This document shows positions 25,376 through 34,181 of a stretch of DNA of 64,000 bases, one piece after another. Under the pieces are notes generated by a model that was not told the DNA's origin, did no database searches, and was given only the letters and a program-made list of their open reading frames with translations. The translations under genes and the position numbers were made by a program. The stretch is taken from contig NZ_NERW01000001.1 in assembly GCF_003063505.1 (NCBI RefSeq), positions 550,501 to 614,500 of the forward strand. Direction: 5' to 3'. The DNA is from Limnohabitans sp. T6-20 (GTDB taxonomy: Bacteria; Pseudomonadota; Gammaproteobacteria; Burkholderiales; Burkholderiaceae_C). The number at the start of each line of letters is the position of its first letter. Within the stretch, counting starts at the first letter, position 1.

Positions 25376-27652
25376 ATGAGCTTTGACGATGTAAACGATG
25401 TGGTCAGCAAGAAAGCATCTTTATTGGACATGGATCCATCCGTAGAAGACTTCCTTCAAGACTTGGAGCCACCTCCTCGCCGTGCTCGGAAAACCAAAAA
25501 TGCTCAAGCACCCGTATCTTTGGTCCTGAGCGAGGAAGTAAGTCAAGACGCATTGGCTGAGTTGGCCGAAGCGGACCTTCGATATGCACGCTGGCTACGC
25601 GTGATCATGTTGCGGCTGATGATCAAGACACCTGCACTGGGTCGTCTCAAGGGCCGGGTGGGCTACAACCTGAATCAGGTGTGCGCGTTTTTGGGCTTTC
25701 AGAACTTTGAGAATTACGCCGAGGCCCGCACTCTGGCAGAAATGCGCCAAGATTTGAGTGTCGTGCTGACGCGCTGGGAGGCTGAAGTGGGGCAAGCGTG
25801 TCACTTCCCCCAAGCATTGCAAAATAACCTGAAGGCGCTGGCTCAAATCATCGACCTCAACCCACTGGAAGCGGACATCCTTGGTTTGGGTGTCTTGATT
25901 CATGCAGAGAGCATTCTTGAGAGTTGTTCAGAGCTGCTTGGCGCGGAGCTCACCGGCTACAACATCGAACGGATTTTGGGTCCTTTGCTGGCTCGAAAAC
26001 CTGAATCTGTTTCGAAGTGCTTGCAGCGGCACGAAAAATTGGCCAGTTCTGGTTTGCTCTCCATCGACATCGGTGGTCGGTATGGCCTGCGCCAATTGGT
26101 TGACTTGCTGACGTCCACCTTTGCGTCACGCATGCTGGTTCCGCAAAATGACATTCGCAAGATCGTCGAAGGCTTTGTCCGTCCAGTGGTCCGATCGTCA
26201 CTGACGGCCCAAGACTACGGTCACATCCAAACCAATTTGGAAATTTGCAAATCCCTGCTCACCCATTGTGTGGCCCAAAACGTGAACGGTATCAATGTGC
26301 TGATTTACGGAAAGCCCGGCACGGGTAAGACCGAGTTTGCGCGATTGTTGGCCAGTGAGTTGAACCTGTCGCTCATGGAAATCAGTCCTCACAACCTGGC
26401 AGGTGCCCCCGTGGTGCCCATCCGTCGTGTGCGCAATTACCGCATCGCGCAGGCATTTTTCAAGCACAACCCTTCGGTGATTTTGTTTGATGAGTGCGAG
26501 GAGATCCTCAATCAAGTCAGCAGCAATGACCGCAGTGATGATGAGGCGACTATCCCGCGAAAGTCATGGATCAACAAGATCCTTGAAAGCAACGATGTTC
26601 CAACCATCTGGATCGCCAATTCAATTGAGCGCTTTGATGAGGCCTATTTGCGGCGCTTTAGCGTTTGCTTTGAAATGCCCATTCCTTCTCAATTGCAACG
26701 AGAAAAAATGCTTGCCAAAGCGATGGATGGCGTTGTGAGCGCGCAAGGGCAAGTCGGTATTGCACGCCACAAAGATGCAACGCCCGCTATGTTGATGCAA
26801 ACGGCCAAGGTGGTCCAAGCAATTGCCTCGCAACGGCCCGAGAGCGAACGCGATGCATTGGCCATTCACCTGATGAACAACACCCTGAAAGCGCAACGCA
26901 AGGCAAAAATCGTGACTCAAGGTGATCTGGGGATTGCCCGGCGTGATTTTGAGCCTGAATGGGTGAACAGCGAAGTGAACCTGCAAGCACTGCGTGAATC
27001 CATCGTCCAGTCACGCACTGGTCGTTTGTGTCTCTATGGCCCTCCTGGCACGGGAAAAACAGCGTTTGGCAAGTGGCTCGCACAGGAACTGGATGTGCCT
27101 CATCTGGTGCTCAAAGCCTCCGAAATTCTCAGCCCTTATTTGGGTGAGACCGAGCAAACAATGGCTCGCGCTTTTGAGATGGCAGACCAACAAAAGGCTG
27201 TGCTGCAATTTGACGAAGTCGACTCTTTTTTGCAAGACCGTCAAAAAGCGTCCAAGCAATGGGAGGTGACCCAAGTCAATGAAATGCTGACCCAGATGGA
27301 AAACTTCCAAGGTGTGTTCATTGCATCGACCAACTTGTTTCAAAACCTGGATGAAGCGAGCCTGCGTCGATTTGACATGGCCATCAAATTCGATTTCATG
27401 AAAACTGATGCCGCATGGCAGATGTTTATTAAAACTTGCAGTATTCTGGGTGTGGCCGATGCACAGCAGGCTCAGAAAATCCGGCTGGCCCGTCTTGCCC
27501 AATTGACACCAGGGGACTTTGAACAGGTGGTGCGCCGCGCCCGCTTGCTGCGGCCGCAAAGCGCCAATGAGGTGCTGGTCCAGTTGGAAGGGGCATTGAT
27601 GCATAAGAAAACATCCGTGTCCCGTCCTATGGGTTTTCTGGCAGCCGCCTGA
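25376..27652 (+). CDS. Cassette gene 4: tandem AAA+ ATPase
   Basis: A 758-residue protein with two complete AAA+ modules. Module 1 has Walker A GKPGTGKT (312-319) and Walker B VILFDE (368-373). Module 2 has Walker A GPPGTGKT (555-562) and Walker B VLQFDE (609-614). Both are followed by LRRF arginine-finger-like segments. Residues 1-290 are an unrecognised, mostly helical region, possibly for partner or substrate binding. There is a very good ribosome-binding site (CACAGGAGGTCTG). The layout is that of a Cdc48/FtsH-type ring motor. In this setting it probably remodels or loads a nucleic-acid-bound complex with the nuclease encoded next. That role is inferred. Confidence 0.92.
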   Translation: MSFDDVNDVVSKKASLLDMDPSVEDFLQDLEPPPRRARKTKNAQAPVSLVLSEEVSQDALAELAEADLRYARWLRVIMLRLMIKTPALGRLKGRVGYNLNQVCAFLGFQNFENYAEARTLAEMRQDLSVVLTRWEAEVGQACHFPQALQNNLKALAQIIDLNPLEADILGLGVLIHAESILESCSELLGAELTGYNIERILGPLLARKPESVSKCLQRHEKLASSGLLSIDIGGRYGLRQLVDLLTSTFASRMLVPQNDIRKIVEGFVRPVVRSSLTAQDYGHIQTNLEICKSLLTHCVAQNVNGINVLIYGKPGTGKTEFARLLASELNLSLMEISPHNLAGAPVVPIRRVRNYRIAQAFFKHNPSVILFDECEEILNQVSSNDRSDDEATIPRKSWINKILESNDVPTIWIANSIERFDEAYLRRFSVCFEMPIPSQLQREKMLAKAMDGVVSAQGQVGIARHKDATPAMLMQTAKVVQAIASQRPESERDALAIHLMNNTLKAQRKAKIVTQGDLGIARRDFEPEWVNSEVNLQALRESIVQSRTGRLCLYGPPGTGKTAFGKWLAQELDVPHLVLKASEILSPYLGETEQTMARAFEMADQQKAVLQFDEVDSFLQDRQKASKQWEVTQVNEMLTQMENFQGVFIASTNLFQNLDEASLRRFDMAIKFDFMKTDAAWQMFIKTCSILGVADAQQAQKIRLARLAQLTPGDFEQVVRRARLLRPQSANEVLVQLEGALMHKKTSVSRPMGFLAAA

Positions 27653-27686
27653 ATCGCAATGCTTTTGAGACAGACGAAAGGTTTCC

Positions 27687-29831
27687 ATGAATACACCCGT
27701 CAAAAAACGGTACCTGACCAAGTCGCGGTTCAAGTTGGCGCTGGAGTGTCCCACCAAGCTGTATTACGCCGCGGAATCAAACGGGTACTTTGATAAAAAC
27801 AAGGACAACGATTTCCTGCAAGCGCTGGCCGATGGCGGCAACCAAGTCGGTGAATTGGCCAAATTCAAGTACCACCCCAACCCTGTGGGTGACGCGATCA
27901 CGGTTGAAACCTTGCAATACGACGCAGCTCTCACACAAACGCATGCAAAACTGAGTCTGCCTGGACGCGTGGTGGTGGCCGAAGCGGCCTTGCTGTATGC
28001 GCCTTATTTCGTGCGCGTTGACATTTTGATTCGTGACAAAGAGGCCAAGACCATTGACATCATCGAAGTCAAATCCAAAAGCATCGACGACGACACCGTG
28101 ACCGCCAGGTTCAAAAACAGCTCAAACCAATACGCCACCCAATGGTTGCCTTATCTTTATGACGTCACTTTTCAGGCGGAGGTGGCACGCCTGAACTTTC
28201 CGGGTTACAAAATCCGTCCCAAGCTCTTGCTGCTCGATGCGGCCAAGGCGTGCGACAAGGATGGTTTACATCAGCTTTTTCAGATCGTCCAGACCAAGAA
28301 TGCCGAAACCGGCGTCTCGCGTGTTCAGATCAAAACCCCGCCGCATCTGACGGAAAAGGACATCGGGAATCTTGATTTTTTGCGTGAAGTCGATGTCAGG
28401 GACATTGTGGATGAGCTGCGACACATGCCTATCGACAATGTGGCTCATGTACCCGAGATCCATCGGCAAGATTTGGCCACCTTCATGAAATGGGCCGGAG
28501 AGCTTCAGATGCAAGGCCATCGTGTCTTCCACGGCGTCTCCAAGACGTGTCGTACTTGCCAATACCGCGCCCCTGCTGGAAACCCCTTGCGCAGCGGCGT
28601 GCATGAATGTTGGCAATTGGCTTTAAGTCAAGGGTTGCTTCAAGGCGGTCGTGATCTGACTGACCGCAACATCCCTTTGTCCATTGAGCTTTGGGGAGGC
28701 GCTTCTGGTTCACGCAGCTTTGCCGACGTGGTTTTGAAACAAGGACGTGCATTCCTGGCGGATGTTCAAGAAGATGACATTCGCCCAAAGGCTCAGTACG
28801 GTGGAAAGGGCATGTCACCCCTCGAGCGCCGCATGGCACAGGTCCAAGCGGCCAATGGGCAAGGGCCAACTTTCGTGCTCGATGAAGAGCGGCTGAGCGA
28901 GATGGACGATTGGCAGTGGCCTTTGCACATGATCGATTTTGAGACGTCTGCGCCTGCCTTGCCGTTTTTCAAGAACATGCGGCCTTACCAAACGTTGGCA
29001 TTCCAGTTCAGCCATCACATCATGGAAAAACTGGGCGATAGGCAAATCCGTATTCGTCATGCCAACCAGTGGATTTCGACGCAAGCTGGATTTTTTCCGA
29101 GCATCGAATTCGTGCGCCAACTGCGCAAAGCACTGATGCCTTCTGGCCAACTTGAGGGCACGGTTTTCCGTTATCACAATCACGAAAATACGGTGCTGCG
29201 CGGCCTGCGAAAAACAATTGAAGATGCAGGTTTGGTCTTCGTACCTGATGCGACCGAATTGATCGCATTCATCGATCTCATCACCAAATCAACGGGTGAT
29301 GAGGCCGAAATTTACGGTCCATTTGCAGGAGAGCGGGCCATGGTGGATTTGCACCGTTTGATCCAGGAAGGCTATTACTCTGCTAAGGCCGGAGGTAGCA
29401 TTTCTCTTAAATTCATGCTACCAGCCATTTTGCATGACGCCCCAGGGGTTGCGGCCTTGTACCGAGAACACGGTGTTTATGGGGCAGGCTTGGCCATTGA
29501 AAGCCTGAATTTCAAGGGCAGCCAAGGCCATGTCTGGCTTCAGACAGAAAAGGGCAATGACCCCTACAAAACGTTGCCTGGAATTTTTAGCCCCGAGCAT
29601 GGTGATTTGAATGAAATGTTGCTGCGCCTGGCTGGGGATGAGGACGACGAAGGCGCGATCAATCAAGGTGGCTTGGCCATGACCGCCTACAACTACACCC
29701 AGTTCAATGGTTTGAGTGCTGCAGAGCGGCAAAGCATTGAACAGGCGTTGCTGCGATATTGCGAGCTCGATACATTGGCTATGGTGATGTTGGTGCAGGG
29801 CTTGATGAGCTTGAGGGATTTTGCTGCTTAA
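27687..29831 (+). CDS. Cassette gene 5: Cas4/RecB-like nuclease fused to DUF2779 domain
   Basis: A 714-residue protein. The N-terminal half looks like a PD-(D/E)xK nuclease: Asp112 in VRVDILIRD and Glu127-Val-Lys129 in IIEVKSKS. Four cysteines, Cys21 (ALECPTKLYY), Cys288, Cys291 (CRTC) and Cys308, are spaced like the iron-sulphur ligands of Cas4 and AddB. The C-terminal half is DUF2779, with exonuclease-like acidic residues Asp417 and Glu419 (MIDFETSAPA), NHENTVLRGL and YCELDT near the end, suggesting a DEDD-type fold. The start has GAAAGG upstream. It begins 34 bases after the ATPase stop. Both activities are inferred. Confidence 0.88.
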   Translation: MNTPVKKRYLTKSRFKLALECPTKLYYAAESNGYFDKNKDNDFLQALADGGNQVGELAKFKYHPNPVGDAITVETLQYDAALTQTHAKLSLPGRVVVAEAALLYAPYFVRVDILIRDKEAKTIDIIEVKSKSIDDDTVTARFKNSSNQYATQWLPYLYDVTFQAEVARLNFPGYKIRPKLLLLDAAKACDKDGLHQLFQIVQTKNAETGVSRVQIKTPPHLTEKDIGNLDFLREVDVRDIVDELRHMPIDNVAHVPEIHRQDLATFMKWAGELQMQGHRVFHGVSKTCRTCQYRAPAGNPLRSGVHECWQLALSQGLLQGGRDLTDRNIPLSIELWGGASGSRSFADVVLKQGRAFLADVQEDDIRPKAQYGGKGMSPLERRMAQVQAANGQGPTFVLDEERLSEMDDWQWPLHMIDFETSAPALPFFKNMRPYQTLAFQFSHHIMEKLGDRQIRIRHANQWISTQAGFFPSIEFVRQLRKALMPSGQLEGTVFRYHNHENTVLRGLRKTIEDAGLVFVPDATELIAFIDLITKSTGDEAEIYGPFAGERAMVDLHRLIQEGYYSAKAGGSISLKFMLPAILHDAPGVAALYREHGVYGAGLAIESLNFKGSQGHVWLQTEKGNDPYKTLPGIFSPEHGDLNEMLLRLAGDEDDEGAINQGGLAMTAYNYTQFNGLSAAERQSIEQALLRYCELDTLAMVMLVQGLMSLRDFAA

Positions 29832-29911
29832 GCACGCTGAATAATTTCGAAAATACGGTTTTGTCCTTTCTGACCGGACCAAAATATAAATTTCAAAGTA
29901 CGAGATACAAC

Positions 29912-30688
29912 ATGAATAAAGCAGAAGCAATTGAAAAACTTAAGCAACTCGAAAATCAATGCGAAAAGTTAGATATTGATTTCAAAAGCGTATTGGCTGC
30001 TTGTGGAATGCGCTTTCAAAAAGGTAATGTGGGATCACCACAGCCACATGTTTTCAAGTCCAAGGAAGAGCTGCATAGCGCGATGAAATCCGCCGTGCCC
30101 ATTCTTGAGTCTTATTTGTTGGAACCATTCGAATCCATTAAAGATGCCGTTGTTCAAAGTGTTGGGGGTAACACTTTTCGAGCATTTCCACTAAAAAGAC
30201 TCAACGTTGATAAAAAACCTTCGCAAATTTATAGGCAGGTTGTCACTCAAATTTTTGAGCACAATTTAGAAAAATTCGTTCAATTGACGAGTGTCGATGC
30301 ATATGAAAAATTCGTCATTGAGAATTCTCAATTGATAGCGCGTGAATTTGACACCGCTGCGGGAGTTTCCGAGTTCATGGGATTCGGAAGAGCTTCTAAG
30401 CTGTTTAATCTAACGTGCAAGGCAATGCTTCGGTATCGAGGCATTAGTGCACAGCAGCGTGCAACCCTCTTGGCACTTGCACATGTGCCATGGGATAGTT
30501 TCACTATCCAAGGCATCCGACTACTCAATCCGCCGTTCACAATCACATCCACTCAAAGTATGGGCTGGGATGAAATGAACGTGGTGGCCAGTTACATGAT
30601 GTTGCAGCGTTGGATAAGGGATCTTTGTAGTGAAGTTGATCTCCACCCAATTCATTACGAAGTTGCTGCGTGGAATCAATCTCATTGA
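29912..30688 (+). CDS. Cassette gene 6: AT-rich orphan protein
   Basis: A 258-residue protein (MNKAEAIEKLKQLENQCEKLDIDF) starting with a probable coiled-coil helix, then mixed alpha/beta sequence without a recognised domain. It ends TSTQSMGWDEMNVVASYMMLQRW. ATG 29912 is chosen over longer upstream frames that overlap gene 5. Base composition is much more AT-rich than anything else here, and the 80-base gap before it is AT-rich too, so it was probably acquired separately from genes 1-5. It could be a cassette accessory gene or an unrelated insertion. Function is unknown. Confidence 0.75.
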   Translation: MNKAEAIEKLKQLENQCEKLDIDFKSVLAACGMRFQKGNVGSPQPHVFKSKEELHSAMKSAVPILESYLLEPFESIKDAVVQSVGGNTFRAFPLKRLNVDKKPSQIYRQVVTQIFEHNLEKFVQLTSVDAYEKFVIENSQLIAREFDTAAGVSEFMGFGRASKLFNLTCKAMLRYRGISAQQRATLLALAHVPWDSFTIQGIRLLNPPFTITSTQSMGWDEMNVVASYMMLQRWIRDLCSEVDLHPIHYEVAAWNQSH

Positions 30689-30792
30689 CTGGTAGGGCGC
30701 TTCAGCCCCCAGCAGGCTACGGACAAATCCCGATGCACCACCGCGCAAAAATTTGTATGATGACCTGATCAATTCCCCTCAGGAGACACCCC

Positions 30793-31767
30793 ATGCAACG
30801 CAGAAACTGGCTCGTGGCAGCGACCGCCTTGGCTCTGACCACGCCTTTTCTGGCCTCGACAGCGCTGGCGCAAGCCTGGCCTGCCCGCCCCATCAAGCTG
30901 GTGGTGCCGTTCCCACCGGGGGGTCTGATCGACAACATGGCACGTCTGGTCGCACCCAAGTTAGCGCAAGAGTTGGGACAGGCCATCGTGGTTGACAACA
31001 AACCCGGTGCGGGGGGCAACCTGGGTGCGGCCGAAGCGGCGCGTGCGGCGGCCGATGGCTACACCTTGCTCATGGCCTCACCGCCACTGACGATCAGCCC
31101 GGCGCTGTACAGCAAATTGCCCTACAAACCTGAGCAAATCGCCCCCATCGCTTTATTGGGGCGAGTGCCCAATGTGCTGATGGTCAATCCGGCCTCGGGC
31201 ATCAACAGCCTGGCCGAATTGACGGCTTTGGCCCAGTCCAAACCCGGGCAGCTCAATTACGCATCGAACGGGCAGGGCACTTCGTTGCACTTGAGCGCCG
31301 AGTTGTACAAAAGCCAGTCGGGCGCGTTCGTCACACACATCCCTTACCGGGGCGCCGCCGCGGGTTTGACCGGCTTGATGGCGGGCGAAGTGAACCTGAT
31401 GTTCGACAACCTGCCTTCGGCGTTGGGTTTGATCCAGAGTGGCAAGCTCAAGGCCTTGGCCGTGACCACACCCCTGCGCAGCAGTGCATTGCCGGGCGTG
31501 CCCACCATGGAAGAGGCGGGCATGAAAGGGTATCAGGTGTTTGCCTGGTTTGGCGTGGCAGCGCCTGCAGGTTTGCCTGCCCCGGTGCAGCAGAAACTGG
31601 AACAAGCGCTGGAGCGCGTGGCCAGCCAGCCTGAAGTCAAAGCGGCCATGCTCAAGGCAGGTGCAGAGCCTGCTTGGGCCAACGCACAAGGCTTGGCCAG
31701 CTTCATGCAGGCCGACATGGCGCAATGGAAAAAAGTAGCGGCATTCGCCAAAATTTCACTGGATTGA
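30793..31767 (+). CDS. Bug/TctC-type solute-binding protein (third of three)
   Basis: A 324-residue periplasmic binding protein. The signal peptide MQRRNWLVAATALALTTPFLASTALAQ is followed by the Bug motif KLVVPFPPGGLIDN, then VVDNKPGAGGNLGA. It starts behind AGGAGACACCCC and is followed after 10 bases by the threonate dehydrogenase gene. By context it may bind a tetronate sugar acid (threonate or erythronate). No membrane permease of the tripartite tricarboxylate family is nearby. Confidence 0.92.
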   Translation: MQRRNWLVAATALALTTPFLASTALAQAWPARPIKLVVPFPPGGLIDNMARLVAPKLAQELGQAIVVDNKPGAGGNLGAAEAARAAADGYTLLMASPPLTISPALYSKLPYKPEQIAPIALLGRVPNVLMVNPASGINSLAELTALAQSKPGQLNYASNGQGTSLHLSAELYKSQSGAFVTHIPYRGAAAGLTGLMAGEVNLMFDNLPSALGLIQSGKLKALAVTTPLRSSALPGVPTMEEAGMKGYQVFAWFGVAAPAGLPAPVQQKLEQALERVASQPEVKAAMLKAGAEPAWANAQGLASFMQADMAQWKKVAAFAKISLD

Positions 31768-31777
31768 GGAAACCCAC

Positions 31778-32692
31778 ATGACAACAGTCGGACTGATCGG
31801 TTTGGGGGCCATGGGCTCGGGCATGGCGGCATCGTTGCGCCGTGCGGGACACAGCGTGCAGGTGTTTGATGTGCGGCGTGAAGTGGCCGAGGCTTTCACC
31901 AACGCCGGCGGCACAGCGCACGAATCGCTGGCGTCTCTGGGTGCTGCGTGTGACGTGATCGTGTCGGTGGTGGTCAATGCCGCCCAAACCGAAGCCGTGC
32001 TGTTTGGCGATGGCACCACGCCCGGCAACATGACGGGTTGTGCCGCCAGCATGAAGCCCGGCAGCGTGTTCGTGATGTGCTCGACCGTGGACCCGAACTG
32101 GTCGGTGGCTTTGGAAGCGCGCCTGGAAGCCATGGGCCTGCGCTATGTGGATGCGCCCATCTCGGGCGGCGCGGCCAAGGCCGCCTCTGGACAGATGACC
32201 ATGATGACCGCGGGCAAGCCCGAGGCCTATGCCGTGGCCGAGCCGTTTTTGAACGCCATGGCCGCCAAAGTCTACAAGCTGGGCGACAGCGCGGGCGCAG
32301 GCAGCAAGGTCAAGATCATCAACCAGCTGCTGGCGGGCGTGCACATCGCCGCCGCGGCCGAAGCCATGGCGCTGGGATTGCGCGAAGGCGTGGATGCAGA
32401 GGCCTTGTACGAGGTGATCACGAACAGCGCAGGCAACAGCTGGATGTTTGAAAACCGCATGGCCCATGTGCTGGCGGCCGACTACACGCCGCTCTCAGCC
32501 GTGGACATTTTTGTGAAGGACCTAGGCATCGTGCTCGACGTAGCCCGTGCAAGCAAGTTCCCGCTGCCGCTGTCCAGCACCGCACACCAGATGTTCATGC
32601 AAGCCAGCACGGCGGGTTTTGCCAAGGAAGACGACAGCGCGGTGATCAAGATTTTCCCGGGCATTGAATTGCCGAAGAGAAAAAGTGCCTGA
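31778..32692 (+). CDS. ltnD: L-threonate dehydrogenase-type oxidoreductase
   Basis: A 304-residue beta-hydroxyacid dehydrogenase. The NAD-binding motif GLIGLGAMGSGMAASLRR is at the N-terminus. The substrate motif DAPISGGAAKAASGQ and the catalytic-Lys segment GAGSKVKIINQLLAGVH are intact. In the tetronate pathway, LtnD oxidises L-threonate (or a related acid) to the 2-oxo acid. The following otnK, otnC and otnI genes support this against the generic 3-hydroxyisobutyrate dehydrogenase alternative. It has a good ribosome-binding site (GAGGAAACCC). Confidence 0.87.
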   Translation: MTTVGLIGLGAMGSGMAASLRRAGHSVQVFDVRREVAEAFTNAGGTAHESLASLGAACDVIVSVVVNAAQTEAVLFGDGTTPGNMTGCAASMKPGSVFVMCSTVDPNWSVALEARLEAMGLRYVDAPISGGAAKAASGQMTMMTAGKPEAYAVAEPFLNAMAAKVYKLGDSAGAGSKVKIINQLLAGVHIAAAAEAMALGLREGVDAEALYEVITNSAGNSWMFENRMAHVLAADYTPLSAVDIFVKDLGIVLDVARASKFPLPLSSTAHQMFMQASTAGFAKEDDSAVIKIFPGIELPKRKSA

Positions 32693-32695
32693 CAG

Positions 32696-32753
32696 TTGTG
32701 GGAGCGCGCCTCTGCGCGCGAATGCATTCGGCCGCAGGGGCGGCCTTCTACAA
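32696..32753. repeat. Dispersed palindromic repeat between ltnD and otnK
   Basis: A near-perfect 58-base palindrome centred on CGAATGCATTCG, with outer ends TTGTGGGAGC and CTTCTACAA. It starts three bases after the ltnD stop and would fold into a long hairpin in the operon mRNA. It is the most symmetric copy in the window. Confidence 0.85.
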
Positions 32754-32776
32754 CAACACCCAAACACAAGCCAACC

Positions 32777-34048
32777 ATGACCAAAACATTGAAACTAGGC
32801 TGCATTGCAGACGACTTCACCGGTGCCACGGACTTGGCCAACAACCTGGTGCGCTCAGGCATGCGGGTGGTGCAGACCATTGGCGTGCCCGCAGCGCCGC
32901 TGGCCGCGGATGTGGATGCGGTAGTGGTCGCGCTCAAGTCGCGCACGATTCCCACAGCCGAGGCCATCGCGCAGTCATTAGAAGCTTTGAAGTGGCTGCA
33001 AGCGCAAGGTGCCACACAGATCTATTTCAAATACTGCTCCACGTTTGACAGCACGCCCGAGGGCAACATCGGCCCGGTGACCGAGGCGCTGATGGACGCG
33101 CTGGGTACGGACTTCACCATCGCCACCCCAGCCTTTCCGGATAACGGTCGAACCGTGTTCAAAGGCTACCTGTTTGCGGGCAACGTGTTGCTGAACGAAA
33201 GTGGCATGCAAAACCACCCGCTCACGCCGATGACCGACGCCAACCTGGTGCGCGTGATGCAAGCGCAAACGAAGCGCAAGGTCGGCTTGATCGATTACAA
33301 GACCGTGGGCCTTGGCGAGGCGGCCATCCGCGAACGAATTGCCACCCTGCGCGCCGAAGGCGTGGGCGTGGGCGTGGTGGACGCGACCAGCAACGAAGAC
33401 CTGCACCGCATGGGCCCGGCTTTGAAATCGCTGCCACTGCTGACTGCAGGCTCAGGCGTGGCCATTGGCCTGCCCGCCAACTTTGGCCTCAAGCCTTCAC
33501 TGCAAGCGAGCCAGTTGCCTGCGGCCCGTGGTCTGCAAGCCGTGGTGTCGGGCAGCTGCTCGGTGGCCACCAATGGCCAGGTCGCACACTTCAAAGCCAC
33601 GGGACGGCCCGCGATGGCGATCAACCCGGCCAGCCTGATGCACGGTCAAACCGATGCCGTGGTGCAGCAGGTGCTGGCCTGGGCTGGGCCGCTGCTCCAA
33701 AACGGTCCGGTGCTGGTGTATTCGACCGCCGAGCCGGATGCCGTCAAAGCCGTGCAAGCGCAGCTGGGCGTGGCCGAGGCAGGCGCTTTGGTCGAACATG
33801 CGCTGGCGTCTGTGGCCCGTGGTCTGGTGGACCTGGGCGTACAACAGCTGGTGGTGGCAGGCGGCGAAACCTCGGGTGCTTGCGTGCAGGCGCTGAACAT
33901 TGCACAGCTGCAAATCGGCCCGCAAATCGACCCGGGCGTGCCGTGGTGCCACGCGCCTTCACCCACTGGCGGCGTGCACATCACCCTGAAGTCGGGCAAC
34001 TTCGGCACCGAAGACTTTTTCAGCAAAGCATTTGGGGTGCTGAAGTGA
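32777..34048 (+). CDS. otnK: 3-oxo-tetronate kinase
   Basis: A 423-residue four-carbon acid sugar kinase (DUF1537 family) phosphorylating 3-oxo-tetronate with ATP to the 4-phosphate. N-terminal LGCIADDFTGATDLANNLV and C-terminal VVAGGETSGACVQALN are the substrate- and nucleotide-domain signatures. ATG 32777 is used because the frame upstream reads through the repeat element. It lies in the ltnD-otnK-otnC-otnI order known for L-threonate/D-erythronate catabolism. Confidence 0.92.
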   Translation: MTKTLKLGCIADDFTGATDLANNLVRSGMRVVQTIGVPAAPLAADVDAVVVALKSRTIPTAEAIAQSLEALKWLQAQGATQIYFKYCSTFDSTPEGNIGPVTEALMDALGTDFTIATPAFPDNGRTVFKGYLFAGNVLLNESGMQNHPLTPMTDANLVRVMQAQTKRKVGLIDYKTVGLGEAAIRERIATLRAEGVGVGVVDATSNEDLHRMGPALKSLPLLTAGSGVAIGLPANFGLKPSLQASQLPAARGLQAVVSGSCSVATNGQVAHFKATGRPAMAINPASLMHGQTDAVVQQVLAWAGPLLQNGPVLVYSTAEPDAVKAVQAQLGVAEAGALVEHALASVARGLVDLGVQQLVVAGGETSGACVQALNIAQLQIGPQIDPGVPWCHAPSPTGGVHITLKSGNFGTEDFFSKAFGVLK

Positions 34049-34060
34049 ACCTGGCCCCCC

Positions 34061-34136
34061 TGTGGAAGCGAGCCCCTGTTCGCGAATGTGGTTCTGCGCT
34101 GCAACAAGCATTCAGCCGCAGGGGCGACCTCCCACA
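34061..34136. repeat. Dispersed palindromic repeat between otnK and otnC
   Basis: It runs from TGTGGAAGCGAGCCCCTG to GGGGCGACCTCCCACA with a longer, less symmetric centre than the copy at 32696. It lies 12 bases after the otnK stop. It may form a hairpin modulating downstream expression. Confidence 0.8.
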
Positions 34137-34181
34137 AAAACCGGCCACTTCTACAATGAATCCATGCCAGCAGGAGATCGC

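Larger units (their letters stand above)
22879..30688 (+). other. Six-gene accessory cassette (candidate defence or DNA-processing system)
   Basis: Six consecutive plus-strand genes lie between the YccF gene and a Bug-protein gene. Their products are a YGEL-containing small protein, an orphan protein, a WYL regulator, a tandem AAA+ ATPase, a Cas4-like/DUF2779 double nuclease and an AT-rich orphan. G+C is visibly lower than in the flanks; bases 30241-30300 hold only 21 G or C. Two matching operators precede gene 1 and gene 4. No integrase, tRNA or flanking direct repeat was seen. The grouping is by strand, spacing, shared operators and composition. Confidence 0.65.

Noticed and set aside
22752-30792. 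CRISPR array or Cas genes near the Cas4-like nuclease
   Set aside because: No regularly spaced repeats and no other Cas protein were found; the nuclease is fused to DUF2779, which is not a CRISPR component.
22752-30792. Integrative element borders (tRNA, direct repeats, integrase)
   Set aside because: None visible at either edge of the cassette.
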